DNA of 64,000 nt from Planococcus shixiaomingii (lineage in GTDB: Bacteria; Bacillota; Bacilli; Bacillales_A; Planococcaceae), in assembly GCF_030413615.1 (NCBI RefSeq), contig NZ_CP129236.1:2898001-2962000 (forward strand), read 5' to 3'. The notes under the pieces were generated by a model, which saw nothing but the letters and a program-made list of their open reading frames with translations, had not been told where the DNA came from and did not search any database. This document shows positions 43,575-53,619 of this stretch, in pieces (the first letter of the stretch is position 1; the number at the start of each line of letters is the position of its first letter). The position numbers and the translations under genes were made by a program.

Positions 43575-44669
43575 TTACTTCCCTTTTACTCCAAGGAACT
43601 CCTCCAGCGTCTTCCCGCTCACTTTTACTTTAGCAGCAAGAGCCGAACCAACATAGCGGTAATGCCAAGGTTCATATTGATAACCTGTTATGCTAGCTTT
43701 CCCTTTTGGATAACGCAGGACAAAGCCATATTTGTGGGCATTTCCAGCAAGCCATTTGCCTTCGATTGTGCCGCCGAACGATTCTTTGAGCCAGTGTGCC
43801 TGATCAGAACCGCCAAAGTCAAAGGCAAGCCCAGATTGGTGTTCACTGTGGCCAGGGCGTGCGCTGAATGTGTCGGCGTCCGCTCTACCGTATTTCGCCA
43901 CATAATTCGTATATAGCGTCTCTTGGCGGGAGTAGCTGCGGAATGTACTGAACGGATTCAAGTGAATTCCTTGTTTTGCTGCAGCTGCAACCATCGCACT
44001 TACGCCTTTTTGGGCCGTTGCGTCAACTCCAGGATTAAAGCTGGCCGGAAGCCCGTATTTCTTGTTGACGACCAAAACGCCTTTCACATAGGTTCCGGAA
44101 GCTTTTGCGGCGGGAGCAGCGTACCGATTTACCGGATCAGGTGTAACGCTCTTCAGGTAAGCAGAGCTGACAAATCCGGTTTTCGTGCCTATTTTCACTT
44201 TATACCAAAGACCAGTTTTGCCAAGGTACTCCACTACAGTCCCTTTAGGCAAAACAGTGATTACTTTATCGGAAGTTGAAGCGCCAGAGCGCATATTTAC
44301 CCAGCCTGTCGCTTCATATTTTAGGGCATCTGCTTTTACTACTGTTATTGTCTTGCTTTTGCTTTTATTTTTTGCGGCATCGATCGCAAAGATCTTAATG
44401 CGTGTCCCAACTTTTTGCTTGGCAACCTGGATCGTATAGACGCCATTCTTTGCCGTTGCTTCTCCAATTCTATTGCTCTCTACATAGGCGAATACGTGCG
44501 CTTTCGATTCAGCTTTCCCAGAAATTGCTGTAGTTTTATCCGATACTGCATGAATACTAGGCATATTCGGTGGCGTTGTGTCGGCACCTGCCAAAACCTT
44601 ATTCTCTGGCAAGCTCGTCCCAATCAACACTCCTAAAATTGCGATGACCAACCATTTTCTCAAAGTCAT
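43575..44669 (-). CDS. secreted D-alanyl-D-alanine carboxypeptidase (VanY/M15B) with Ig-like and SH3b domains
   Basis: A wall-acting zinc peptidase of 364 residues. A signal peptide covers about 1-28. An Ig-like domain (about 32-112) is clearly related to the repeats of the subtilase at 35592: KTTAISGKAESKAHVFAYVE..AIDAAKNKS. An SH3b domain follows (about 118-180, WVNMRSGAST..VITVLPKGT). The M15B catalytic domain contains FRSYSRQETLY near 247, the zinc-binding SARPGHSEHQSGLAFDFG near 272 and the EPWHYRYVG motif near 335. It should trim D-Ala from peptidoglycan stem peptides. ATG with GGAGAGTGG upstream. Confidence 0.92.
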   Translation of the reverse strand: MTLRKWLVIAILGVLIGTSLPENKVLAGADTTPPNMPSIHAVSDKTTAISGKAESKAHVFAYVESNRIGEATAKNGVYTIQVAKQKVGTRIKIFAIDAAKNKSKSKTITVVKADALKYEATGWVNMRSGASTSDKVITVLPKGTVVEYLGKTGLWYKVKIGTKTGFVSSAYLKSVTPDPVNRYAAPAAKASGTYVKGVLVVNKKYGLPASFNPGVDATAQKGVSAMVAAAAKQGIHLNPFSTFRSYSRQETLYTNYVAKYGRADADTFSARPGHSEHQSGLAFDFGGSDQAHWLKESFGGTIEGKWLAGNAHKYGFVLRYPKGKASITGYQYEPWHYRYVGSALAAKVKVSGKTLEEFLGVKGK

Positions 44670-44786
44670 TCTTCCACTCTCCTAGCTTTTGAACTGTAGG
44701 TGCTAGGGAAAGAATACCATGAATTCTCCTAATTTCATTAAATGTAATAAAAACTTAATATTTCTTCTTTATCTGCCAATCATAAG

Positions 44787-45182
44787 TTAAAACGGCAAAT
44801 CCTTTGTATAGTCCCGGTGAGCCCGTTCTTCTTGCTCCTCCAAAAATACACTGAAATGCTCCCACATACTGTATTTGTAATCCGTCGAGTTATGCGGGCC
44901 AGAATCTTTCTCCGAAGCAAACAACTCGGCCACAAACTTGCCAAACGAATCTGGGCGGGCTTCATGGTCCCAGATTGTTTTAAAGTTTTTGCTATAAGTC
45001 ACACGGTTAAAGTTTCCGAAGATGTGCGTCAATGTCCCAATTAAAGATCTCACTTTTGCAACGTCAGGTGTTTCTATAAAATGATTTTGGCTGTAAACCA
45101 TTCCATTCTTATCAACCAACCGAACACTAAAAGCACTTTCATATTCCTCTAACACTAGAACGAATTCCTCTTTGCCAGCCAT
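44787..45182 (-). CDS. hypothetical protein
   Basis: Not recognised. The 131-residue, mildly acidic protein begins with a beta-rich stretch (EEFVLVLEEYESAFSVRLVDKNGMVY in outline) and continues with helices (VRSLIGTLTHIFGNF near 44, SFGKFVAELF near 79, a Glu-rich C-terminus). No signal peptide or membrane helix. GGGTGGAATC before the ATG is a fair RBS. It lies alone between the VanY-like gene and the VOC gene. Confidence 0.7.
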   Translation of the reverse strand: MAGKEEFVLVLEEYESAFSVRLVDKNGMVYSQNHFIETPDVAKVRSLIGTLTHIFGNFNRVTYSKNFKTIWDHEARPDSFGKFVAELFASEKDSGPHNSTDYKYSMWEHFSVFLEEQEERAHRDYTKDLPF

Positions 45183-45285
45183 GATTCCACCCGCTTTCCC
45201 AGTCGCAAACTAAGCGTAAAGTTTCATCTATAAAGTATTCACTGTGCAGCCACAAACCCTTCACCACAATAAACCGAAAGGACTT

Positions 45286-45669
45286 TTACAATTGGCTTAA
45301 TGCACAAAATGCACCTTCAGGATATTCAATTACCGCATAGCTTCCCGGTCGGACAGTTTTCGGCTCAACATGCACTATTCCTCCAAGTCTCCTGCAAGCT
45401 GTTAAACTTGCCTCTAAATCTTGAACACTAAAATAAACCAACCATACTGGCGGCAATCCTTTGTTCACTCCTGCTTGATGGCAAATACCCGCAACCGACT
45501 GCCCGTCTAAAGACTTCATCTCATAATCCGCATAATCGCCCATCTTGACGTCACTATGTTCCCATCCAATGACTTGCTTGTAGAAATCCCGCGTTTCCTC
45601 AGCCCGCTCTACAGTTAAATCGGTGAAAAGAATCGTGCCTGCACGAGGCAGATTTTGTTCTTCAGCCAT
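45286..45669 (-). CDS. VOC-family (glyoxalase-fold) protein
   Basis: A 127-residue VOC protein with one full set of beta-alpha-beta-beta-beta units: TILFTDLTVERAEETRDFYKQVIGWE near the N-terminus, PPVWLVYFSVQDLEASLTACRRLGG around 73-98 and a C-terminal YAVIEYPEGAFCALSQL. The pattern fits the subgroup of glyoxalase/bleomycin-resistance-like proteins with a GWE motif. Metal ligands of true glyoxalases are not all evident, so it may be a binding protein. Function unknown. AAGGTGG before the ATG. Confidence 0.82.
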   Translation of the reverse strand: MAEEQNLPRAGTILFTDLTVERAEETRDFYKQVIGWEHSDVKMGDYADYEMKSLDGQSVAGICHQAGVNKGLPPVWLVYFSVQDLEASLTACRRLGGIVHVEPKTVRPGSYAVIEYPEGAFCALSQL

Positions 45670-45762
45670 AATCAGCCACCTTCCTTTCTTGTTCCTTTTT
45701 ACTGCCCTTATACCCTTTTCACTCCATAATTGAACAGCAACAATACTTCTATAACCCTTCCA

Positions 45763-45822
45763 AAAACAAAAAAGACCAAGTCTCCGGCCGCAGAGTTTCT
45801 CTGCTCGCCTGGCTTGGTCTCC
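45763..45822 (-). terminator. terminator of glpK
   Basis: On the minus strand AGACCAAG pairs with CTTGGTCT across a loop holding a smaller GCAGAGAAACTCTGC hairpin, then TTTTTTGTTTTTG. It follows the glpK stop by about 45 bp. Confidence 0.8.
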
Positions 45823-45863
45823 CTTATTCTTGAGCTTACATTTTCTAGCATGAATTAATAAAT

Positions 45864-47381
<1,518 letters not shown>

Positions 47382-47388
47382 TCAACAA

Positions 47389-47394
47389 ATTATA
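47389..47394 (-). promoter_or_regulatory. possible glpK -10 element
   Basis: A perfect TATAAT on the minus strand lies about 20 bp upstream of the glpK start. The -35 region (around CGACCA, 16 bp away) is poor, so the call is tentative. Confidence 0.35.
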
Positions 47395-47505
47395 GTAAGT
47401 GTGATTCTTCTGGTCGGCTTCTTTTAATTCTACCCTTGTCGCTCCCTATAAAACCAGCACTAACTTTGCATTCCTAAGCCAAATTACTGCGAAAGACTCT
47501 GCAAG

Positions 47506-47519
47506 TGAAAACGCTTTAT
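47506..47519 (-). promoter_or_regulatory. cre-like site (CcpA)
   Basis: TGAAAACGCTTTAT differs from the Bacillus cre consensus (TGWAARCGYTWNCW) at one position. It lies about 137 bp upstream of glpK, a gene usually under carbon catabolite control. A promoter with TTGAAT just upstream would place it near the transcript start. The other gene of this gap, the sulfotransferase gene, points the opposite way. Confidence 0.5.
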
Positions 47520-47732
47520 CGAAATAGCACCTTCTGCTTCATATTCAAGCTCTCTTCTCTTTCGATTCTCGCATTTTTTCACCTTCGAGTATTCATTCCA
47601 AATGCACATACGCAGAAACCCTCTTTGAAATTCACCCTTATTTGATTTTTTGTTAAATAATTGATAAGGTTATGGCTGGTTTAACTCATTAACCAAACTT
47701 AAGAAATTTAACTATTCTTGGAGGAAGTAGAA

Positions 47733-49337
47733 TTGAAACCTAAACCCTTTATAAACTGGAGCCTTGCAATATTCTCTCTGATTTTATTGGCTGGCTGTTC
47801 GGCAGATGCCACACAAGACAGCAACGAAAATTATGGAGAGTTGAATATTCCAATCGAAACAGTCTCGCTCGACGACACAGCAGAAGATTTTTCCTACTAC
47901 AATTTATCTGTACAGGATGAATTGCAACAACAAGTGAACGTATTAAAAGAAAAACAAGACTATACGTTTAAAGAACCGCTGCTTATAATAAATCCGTACG
48001 GCACCAACACGACAGGATTATATCTTTATTTTGAAGAAAACCCAGGTTCTCTCTCCTATACCATCTCAGCTGAAGGAACATCCGACTTCACAAGAACCGC
48101 AAAAGATGCAAACAGTATCGAAAATCGAGCTGAATACCAGCTGATCGGTTTAGTCCCGGGTATGGAAAATCGCATTGCACTTACTTATACATACGAAAAC
48201 GGCTTAACAAAAACCTATGAGTTTACATTAGATGCACCGGCTACACAATCGGGATATCCGCCGATAAAGAAAACTGAAGGAGCAGCAGAAGCAAAATTGT
48301 CCGCTGGCTTGTTCTATACGTTGGGAACAGATGGTTACGCCGGTTACTCCTATGTATTTGATAATGACGGCACGCTACGGGCCGAAATTGTTACGGAAGA
48401 TTATCGCACAGATAGAATGGAATTTTACAAAGGGTCCATCGTCACCGCCATCAGCGAATCGCAATTGGCGCGGATTGACAGGCTTGGGAAAGTTGTAGCT
48501 GTCTATAACCTTGAAGGTTTTCATATGCACCATGACTTCGCGTTGAACAACCGGGAGCAACTGCTTATATTGGCCACCGATGAATCAAAAGAAAGCATAG
48601 AAGATGTTGTGCTTAGTCTGGATTTAGAAACCGGGAAATATGAAAAACTTATTGATTTTGATGGCCTCATGGGCAGCTATAAAGAGAGGACTAAAGCAGG
48701 CAAAGGCGATTTGAACTGGATGCATTTTAATTCGATCGATTTAGCGGGAGATGATACAATGCTTCTAAGTTCACGCGAAACGTCGACTATCATCCAAATC
48801 AGCGGCATTTACGATGAACCTGCCATCGACTACTTGCTTGGTAACGAAAGCGTTTGGGCAGATACGGAATTCGCAGACAAGTCGCTCTCAAAAGCAGGCG
48901 ATTTTGAATATCAATCCGGCCAGCACACAGCCACTTATATGGATGATGCCAGTCTTCTAGATGGCCAATATTACGTGTATATGTTCCAGAATAATTACTG
49001 GAGATATACGAGCCGTCCGGATTATGAAGGACTAGCCAATACAAAAGCAAGCTTAACTTGGGAACCGAACAATAAGGACATCTCGAAATTCTATAAATAC
49101 CTTGTTGATGAATACGCAGGGACTTACCACTTGGTTCAGGAATTCGCTGTCCCTTATTCCTCCATCGTCAGCAGCACTCAGATTTATGGCGATTCCATCA
49201 TCGTCAACAGCGGCATGGCGAAAACCGTTGGAGAATACGACGCCAATGGCAACCTGCTTGCTCAATTTTCATATGATGCAGGCCTTTTCACTTACCGCAT
49301 CTTCAAAGATACATTTAAAGGCTTTTGGTTCGAATAA
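47733..49337 (+). CDS. aryl-sulfate sulfotransferase-like lipoprotein
   Basis: A 534-residue exported lipoprotein with a lipobox LLAGC near residue 22. An N-terminal beta-sandwich region (to about 160, LSYTISAEGTSDFTRTAK..LVPGMENRIALTY) matches the arylsulfotransferase N-domain. A beta-propeller follows, with MHHDFALNNREQLLILA near 265 and DLNWMHFNSIDLAGDDTMLLSSRETSTIIQI near 328-358. These resemble the His- and Arg-containing motifs of ASST enzymes that move sulfate between phenols without PAPS. In Firmicutes the natural role is unclear. The TTG at 47733 with GGAGGAA upstream gives a normal signal peptide; the earlier TTG at 47718 is part of the RBS. Confidence 0.8.
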   Translation: MKPKPFINWSLAIFSLILLAGCSADATQDSNENYGELNIPIETVSLDDTAEDFSYYNLSVQDELQQQVNVLKEKQDYTFKEPLLIINPYGTNTTGLYLYFEENPGSLSYTISAEGTSDFTRTAKDANSIENRAEYQLIGLVPGMENRIALTYTYENGLTKTYEFTLDAPATQSGYPPIKKTEGAAEAKLSAGLFYTLGTDGYAGYSYVFDNDGTLRAEIVTEDYRTDRMEFYKGSIVTAISESQLARIDRLGKVVAVYNLEGFHMHHDFALNNREQLLILATDESKESIEDVVLSLDLETGKYEKLIDFDGLMGSYKERTKAGKGDLNWMHFNSIDLAGDDTMLLSSRETSTIIQISGIYDEPAIDYLLGNESVWADTEFADKSLSKAGDFEYQSGQHTATYMDDASLLDGQYYVYMFQNNYWRYTSRPDYEGLANTKASLTWEPNNKDISKFYKYLVDEYAGTYHLVQEFAVPYSSIVSSTQIYGDSIIVNSGMAKTVGEYDANGNLLAQFSYDAGLFTYRIFKDTFKGFWFE

Positions 49338-49340
49338 TGC

Positions 49341-49380
49341 AAAAAAACCGTGGAATCTTATTCAGATTCCACGGTTTTTC
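49341..49380. terminator. bidirectional intrinsic terminator
   Basis: AAAAACCGTGGAATCT pairs perfectly with AGATTCCACGGTTTTT around a 5-nt loop, between convergent genes; both strands have a T run. Confidence 0.93.
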
Positions 49381-49495
49381 ATATACACTTCTTTAGTCTT
49401 CCGCTTTAAGTGATTCGTTTTACAGAAGTCAGTCTATCTCAAGCTATTACCGCCGGACAAAAGCTGTTCCTTTGCCATAGGTGTTGTATTTTTAA

Positions 49496-50938
49496 TTATT
49501 CAAGCGCTTCTTTATCCATTCTTGCTTGTTTTGCTTTCATATCCTTCATTTCATTCGCAGTTAAGAACTGGATTTTAAACCCGACCGCTGCCATAAGCAT
49601 CCCAATGATCGGTACTGCATAATTGAGCACCGCATAAGGTGCATAAGCAAACGGATGTACCGCCAAAGTAGCCAGGATAAAGACTCCACATGTGTTCCAT
49701 GGAATGAATGGCGAAGTCAAGGTACCGCCGTCTTCAAGCGCCCGGGACAAGTTTTTGGAATGCAGCCCTTTGTCTTGATAAGCCTGGGCATACATCCGCC
49801 CGGGAAGTAAAATCGAAATGTACTGTTCGGATGCCGTTACGTTCGTGAAAAACGCAGAAGCGATGGTTGCGACGATTAAGCTTCTTGCAGAACGTGCAAC
49901 GCGCAAGATTTGCTTGACGATCGCTTTCAGCATGCCTGTATGTTCCAAGATTCCTCCGAATACCATGGCGAAAATGACCAAGGAAACAGTGAACATCATT
50001 GACGCGATGCCTCCGCGAGTGAATAATTCATCGACCATTTCATTGCCCGATGCCATCACAAAACCGTCGTGAAGCGTGTTGACCGCTCCCCCTACATTTC
50101 CGCCTTGGACGAAAATCTGGCATAAAAAGCCGAGGAACACGCCAATTACTAAAGCCGGTACGGCTGGAACTTTCATAACAACCAATGCTACGAGTGCAAC
50201 GGGGACTAATAATAACCAAGGAGAGATAACGAAATTGCTTTGCAACGCTGTTAAGATCCCTTGAATGTTTTGGGCGTCCAGTTCCGAACTGCCAAATTGG
50301 CGTCCAAGGTAAAAGTAAACGACCAAAGCGATCACAAGTCCTGGAATTGTCGTATAGCACATGTGCTTGATGTGTTCAAACAAATTGGTGCCGGTGATTC
50401 CTGCCGCTAAATTGGTCGTGTCAGACAGCGGCGACATTTTATCGCCAAAATAAGAACCGGAAATGATGGCTCCGGCCACCATAGCAGGCGGAATGCCCAT
50501 GCTCGTGCCGATGCCCATTCCTGCTACCCCAATGGTTCCCATTGTCGACCATGAACTGCCGATAGCAAGTGAAACTATGCCGCAAATGATGCAGATTGTC
50601 ATTAAGAACAAGGAAGGCGTGATAATTTGCAACCCGTAATACACCATCGTTGCAATGACTCCGCCGCCGATCCATGAACTGATGATCATCCCGACAATAA
50701 TGACGATTAAAACGGCCGGCAACGCCAAACGGATGCCTTTATAAGCCCCTTCTTCAATGGTTTCCCACTTATAGCCGAGTCGCCAAGCAATGATTGCCGC
50801 TACAATGCTTCCGACGGCCAACGGAATATGTGGACTGCCTTCAAATTTAATAATGGTGAATGTCATCATACCAATCATGACAATCAGCGGGATGATGGCT
50901 AAGAAAAACGGAGTTTCGATATCTTGCTGTTTTTTCAT
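49496..50938 (-). CDS. nhaC: NhaC-family Na+/H+ antiporter
   Basis: A polytopic antiporter of 480 residues with about 11-12 hydrophobic segments. LAIGSSWSTMGTIGVAGMGIG around residues 118-138 and SGSYFGDKMSPLSDTTNLAAGI around 149-170 are the NhaC family signatures, with acidic residues in the membrane that carry cations. TNVTASEQYISILLPGRMY near 358 and TLTSPFIPWNTCG near 395 also match. It should expel Na+ in exchange for H+. The frame is open to 51016, but the ATG at 50938 with AGAGGAG is the clear start. A strong terminator stands only about 35 bp upstream of this start on the coding strand. Confidence 0.92.
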   Translation of the reverse strand: MKKQQDIETPFFLAIIPLIVMIGMMTFTIIKFEGSPHIPLAVGSIVAAIIAWRLGYKWETIEEGAYKGIRLALPAVLIVIIVGMIISSWIGGGVIATMVYYGLQIITPSLFLMTICIICGIVSLAIGSSWSTMGTIGVAGMGIGTSMGIPPAMVAGAIISGSYFGDKMSPLSDTTNLAAGITGTNLFEHIKHMCYTTIPGLVIALVVYFYLGRQFGSSELDAQNIQGILTALQSNFVISPWLLLVPVALVALVVMKVPAVPALVIGVFLGFLCQIFVQGGNVGGAVNTLHDGFVMASGNEMVDELFTRGGIASMMFTVSLVIFAMVFGGILEHTGMLKAIVKQILRVARSARSLIVATIASAFFTNVTASEQYISILLPGRMYAQAYQDKGLHSKNLSRALEDGGTLTSPFIPWNTCGVFILATLAVHPFAYAPYAVLNYAVPIIGMLMAAVGFKIQFLTANEMKDMKAKQARMDKEALE

Positions 50939-50972
50939 TTTATGTACTCCTCTGGATTGTTGTTTTTTAAAA

Positions 50973-51012
50973 AATAAAAAAACAAGATCCCGTGCAATGC
51001 AGGATCTTGTCC
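50973..51012 (-). terminator. intrinsic terminator just upstream of nhaC
   Basis: On the minus strand ACAAGATCC pairs perfectly with GGATCTTGT around an 11-nt loop and is followed by TTTTTTTATTTTTT. It lies between the VanZ-like gene and nhaC. It may simply end the former, or act as a leader attenuator for nhaC, since little room for a promoter remains behind it. Confidence 0.85.
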
Positions 51013-51066
51013 TCACTTTATGCCTAATTGATTTACCCGATTTGTTGTTTCTCTAAACCCTACATA

Positions 51067-51555
51067 CTAAATACGCGACAATTCATCATTCCATCTTTTG
51101 CCGTGCTTTTTCATCTCACGTGCCTTATGAAGCAACAAGTAGATGGCGATTCCTGCAACTGCCCCTGCACTGTCGATCAAAACATCCTTCACTTCCCCGC
51201 TTCTGCCGGGGATAAATAATTGGTGAAATTCATCCGATGCAGCATACAGTACACAAATCATCAGTGCAAAAACAATGCTTTGGATTTTTCGGACTCCGCT
51301 TTTTTTCAGCGCATTAATTGTTAACACGCCCAATATCAAGTAGATCAAGAAGTGCGCATTTTTGCGGACAACATGATGTAGCGCATCCACATGATTGCTT
51401 GCTTCCGGACTGATTTTTTCAGCAACCGTTAAGATAAATTCAGTTATGCCGGAACTGAGTTCGCTGGAATCTACAGCAGGCTGGTTGGAAAACAAGAAGA
51501 TGACTCCCATCCATAAGATGACCGCTGCCCATGAAAATAGTTTAGATTTAGCCAT
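51067..51555 (-). CDS. VanZ-like membrane protein
   Basis: A 162-residue protein with about four hydrophobic segments. VRKNAHFLIYLILGVLTINAL near residue 77 and AASDEFHQLFIPGRSGEVKDVLIDSAGAVAGI around 112-143 contain the family motif E-x-x-Q-x-F-x-x-GR..D-x-x-x-D-x-x-G. It is a distant relative of the VanZ-like protein at 37930. The function of such proteins is generally unknown. The frame extends to 51606; the ATG at 51555 with AAGGAA upstream starts a normal N-terminal helix. Confidence 0.85.
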   Translation of the reverse strand: MAKSKLFSWAAVILWMGVIFLFSNQPAVDSSELSSGITEFILTVAEKISPEASNHVDALHHVVRKNAHFLIYLILGVLTINALKKSGVRKIQSIVFALMICVLYAASDEFHQLFIPGRSGEVKDVLIDSAGAVAGIAIYLLLHKAREMKKHGKRWNDELSRI

Positions 51556-51731
51556 TATAAGTAATTCCTTTTTTAAGTTTAGCGCAGGGAATAATAGTAC
51601 ACGCAAAGCCTATTATAACATTCCCTTTTCTATTTACTTCACTAAAAAAACACTTTCTCAAAAACACACTTCGAATGAAAGATATGGGTCAAAACGCGGC
51701 AATTCCGCTTTTTCAATAACGATTTACAACG

Positions 51732-51770
51732 TAAAAGAACCCTCAAATCTACAAACAACTTGAGGGGATT
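51732..51770 (-). terminator. probable terminator of the amidase operon
   Basis: On the minus strand CCCTCAA pairs with TTGAGGG around a 13-nt loop, followed by TTCTTTT, 10 bp after the amidase stop. Confidence 0.65.
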
Positions 51771-51778
51771 TGATTGCT

Positions 51779-53203
51779 TTAATTTACGGTTAAATGGCTC
51801 AAATTTGGTTTCTTTCCTTGCATCAAATCAAGTTTCTCAAGTGCAAAGGCAAGATTTAATACCTTCTCTTCTTGGAAGGCCGGACCGATAATTTGCAGAC
51901 CGACCGGCAAGCCATCATGGACCCCGCACGGGATACTCAAAGCTGGAAGCCCTGTTAGATTGCCTGGGCCAGTAAAGCGGATGACCTCATCTAAAAAGCT
52001 TAAGCTTTGTCCATTAATATCCACTGTACTTGACCCAATCTCTGGAGCCAAAAATGGTAATGTCGGCGTGACGAGAACATCCACTTCTTCGAACGCCGCC
52101 GCAAAATCGAGATCAAGCTTACGCCGGATTTGCTGGGCTTGCACGTAATCCACGCCAGACATCAGCTCTCCGATTTCCAACAAGAAACGGACATCGTCAC
52201 CGAATTTTTCCGGCTGTTTAACTAAATTGTCGTGATGGATAGCACTGGCCTCAGTTGTAATTGTTACCAATTCCGCAAACTCCGCCTGCGCCAGCGAAGG
52301 GATCCGAACAGGCTCAATACGTGCGCCAAGTTTTTCTAATTGCTGCAAAGCGTGCCTTACTGCTTCATTGACGCGATGGTCGACGTTGTGAAAGAAATAG
52401 CTTTCTTCTATTCCAATAACAAGGCCTTTTACGTCTTCATTCAACTCATGGGAATAATTTTTCGTTGGACGATTCAGCGAAGTCGGATCTTTCGGATCAT
52501 AGCCAGCCAGCATTTCCAAGAGCAATGCTGCATCAAACACTGTTTTTGTCATTGGTCCGATATGATCTAAACTCCAGGACAACGGGAAACAGCCAAATTT
52601 GCTGATGCGGCCATGCGTCGGTTTTAAACCGATAATGCCGCAACTAGCGGCAGGAATGCGTATGGAACCACCCGTATCCGTTCCCAAAGAAGCGATGGTC
52701 ATATTGGCCGCCACTGCAGCCCCAGAGCCGCCGCTTGAGCCGCCCGGGATTTTCTTTAAATCCCATGGATTTCTACAGGCGCCATAATGCGGGTTTGTTG
52801 TCGTCGCTCCCCACGCATATTCGTGCATATTCAACTTGCCGGTGAATACAGTCCCCGCCGCTTTCAGTTTGGCAACGACGGTCGCGTCAAATCCTGCAAT
52901 AAAGTCTTCGTGGATTTTTGAGCCCATCGTCGCTTTTTCATCTTTAAAATACAAAATGTCTTTTAGCGCCATCGGGATTCCGTGTAATGCCCCCCGGTAA
53001 TTGCCGCTTTGAATTTCCTGTTCTGCAACCGTAGCCATGGTCCGTGCTTTATCGGCTTCTACTGAAATATAGGCATTAATTTCGCCATTGTAAGCTTCAA
53101 CGTTTGCGAGCACCGCGTCTGTCAATTCTACTGGAGAAAGATGTTTATTGCGTAACAGAAGAGATAACTCGCCGATTGATTTTGCAGCTAGCTCTTGTGT
53201 CAT
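51779..53203 (-). CDS. GatA/AtzE-like amidase
   Basis: An amidase-signature hydrolase of 474 residues. The Ser-cisSer-Lys triad is K81 (MALKDI), S156 (PGGSSGGSG) and S180 (TDTGGSIRIP), at almost the same positions as in GatA. The C-terminus (GLPVGLQIIGPAFQEEKVLNLAFALE) is typical. True GatA belongs to a gatCAB operon, but no gatB is present. Instead a 59-residue gene overlaps the start by 4 bp. This resembles the AtzG-AtzE type of two-subunit amidase, where the small protein replaces GatC. The substrate is unknown. Confidence 0.88.
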   Translation of the reverse strand: MTQELAAKSIGELSLLLRNKHLSPVELTDAVLANVEAYNGEINAYISVEADKARTMATVAEQEIQSGNYRGALHGIPMALKDILYFKDEKATMGSKIHEDFIAGFDATVVAKLKAAGTVFTGKLNMHEYAWGATTTNPHYGACRNPWDLKKIPGGSSGGSGAAVAANMTIASLGTDTGGSIRIPAASCGIIGLKPTHGRISKFGCFPLSWSLDHIGPMTKTVFDAALLLEMLAGYDPKDPTSLNRPTKNYSHELNEDVKGLVIGIEESYFFHNVDHRVNEAVRHALQQLEKLGARIEPVRIPSLAQAEFAELVTITTEASAIHHDNLVKQPEKFGDDVRFLLEIGELMSGVDYVQAQQIRRKLDLDFAAAFEEVDVLVTPTLPFLAPEIGSSTVDINGQSLSFLDEVIRFTGPGNLTGLPALSIPCGVHDGLPVGLQIIGPAFQEEKVLNLAFALEKLDLMQGKKPNLSHLTVN

Positions 53204-53379
53204 TTCCGCTCACCTCCAGGTACATGCGTCAAACCCATATCAAAATCTTTTAAAGCGGAGGAGTCGACAGTCGCCCGTAATTGGCTGACCGCCTGCATTT
53301 GCTGTTCCAGCATTTCCATATGTTGTTCCGGTACGCGTATTCCTCTTTCCTCTAAAACTTGGTGAATGTCTTGATCCAT
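53200..53379 (-). CDS. small GatC/AtzG-like partner of the amidase
   Basis: A 59-residue helical protein (IHQVLEERGIRVPEQHMEMLEQQM...LKDFDMGLTHVPGG in outline). The I-x-VPE..ME-LEQQ opening and the final L-x-D-x-D-x-x-L..VPGG are like GatC and AtzG small subunits, which wrap around their amidase. It starts at the ATG at 53379 (GGGGGAC upstream), with a longer frame to 53397 possible. The 4-bp ATGA overlap with the amidase gene implies equal production of both chains. Confidence 0.68.
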   Translation of the reverse strand: MDQDIHQVLEERGIRVPEQHMEMLEQQMQAVSQLRATVDSSALKDFDMGLTHVPGGERK

Positions 53380-53540
53380 TTCATGTCCCCCATTCAAATA
53401 GTTTAAGATGTTTTAAGAATTTCAGAAGTCATCGCCAGTTTATCATAAAAATGATATTTTTGACAGACAATTCAAATAACTTCACCTCTTATGACATTTC
53501 CGCTTAAAGCATGACTATTTAATGCTTCTCTTTACAAGAA

Positions 53541-53596
53541 ATTAAAAAGGGCATGTTTACAAACGCCAATTCTCATGACATTTGCAGACATCCCTT
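53541..53596 (-). terminator. possible terminator of the DUF2179 gene
   Basis: On the minus strand GGGATGTCTGCAAAT can pair with bulges to GTTTGTAAACATGCCC and is followed by TTTTTAATTTC. The stem is imperfect. Confidence 0.45.
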
Positions 53597-53619
53597 CTAA
53601 AGTTCCATATGAAGTACAA

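Noticed and set aside
47679..47694. Fourth copy of the tandem motif (GTTTAACTCATTAACC) before the sulfotransferase gene
   Set aside because: The spacing between the two halves is shorter by 3 bp than in the three matching sites, so the repeats fall out of phase, and no -10 follows at 9 nt.
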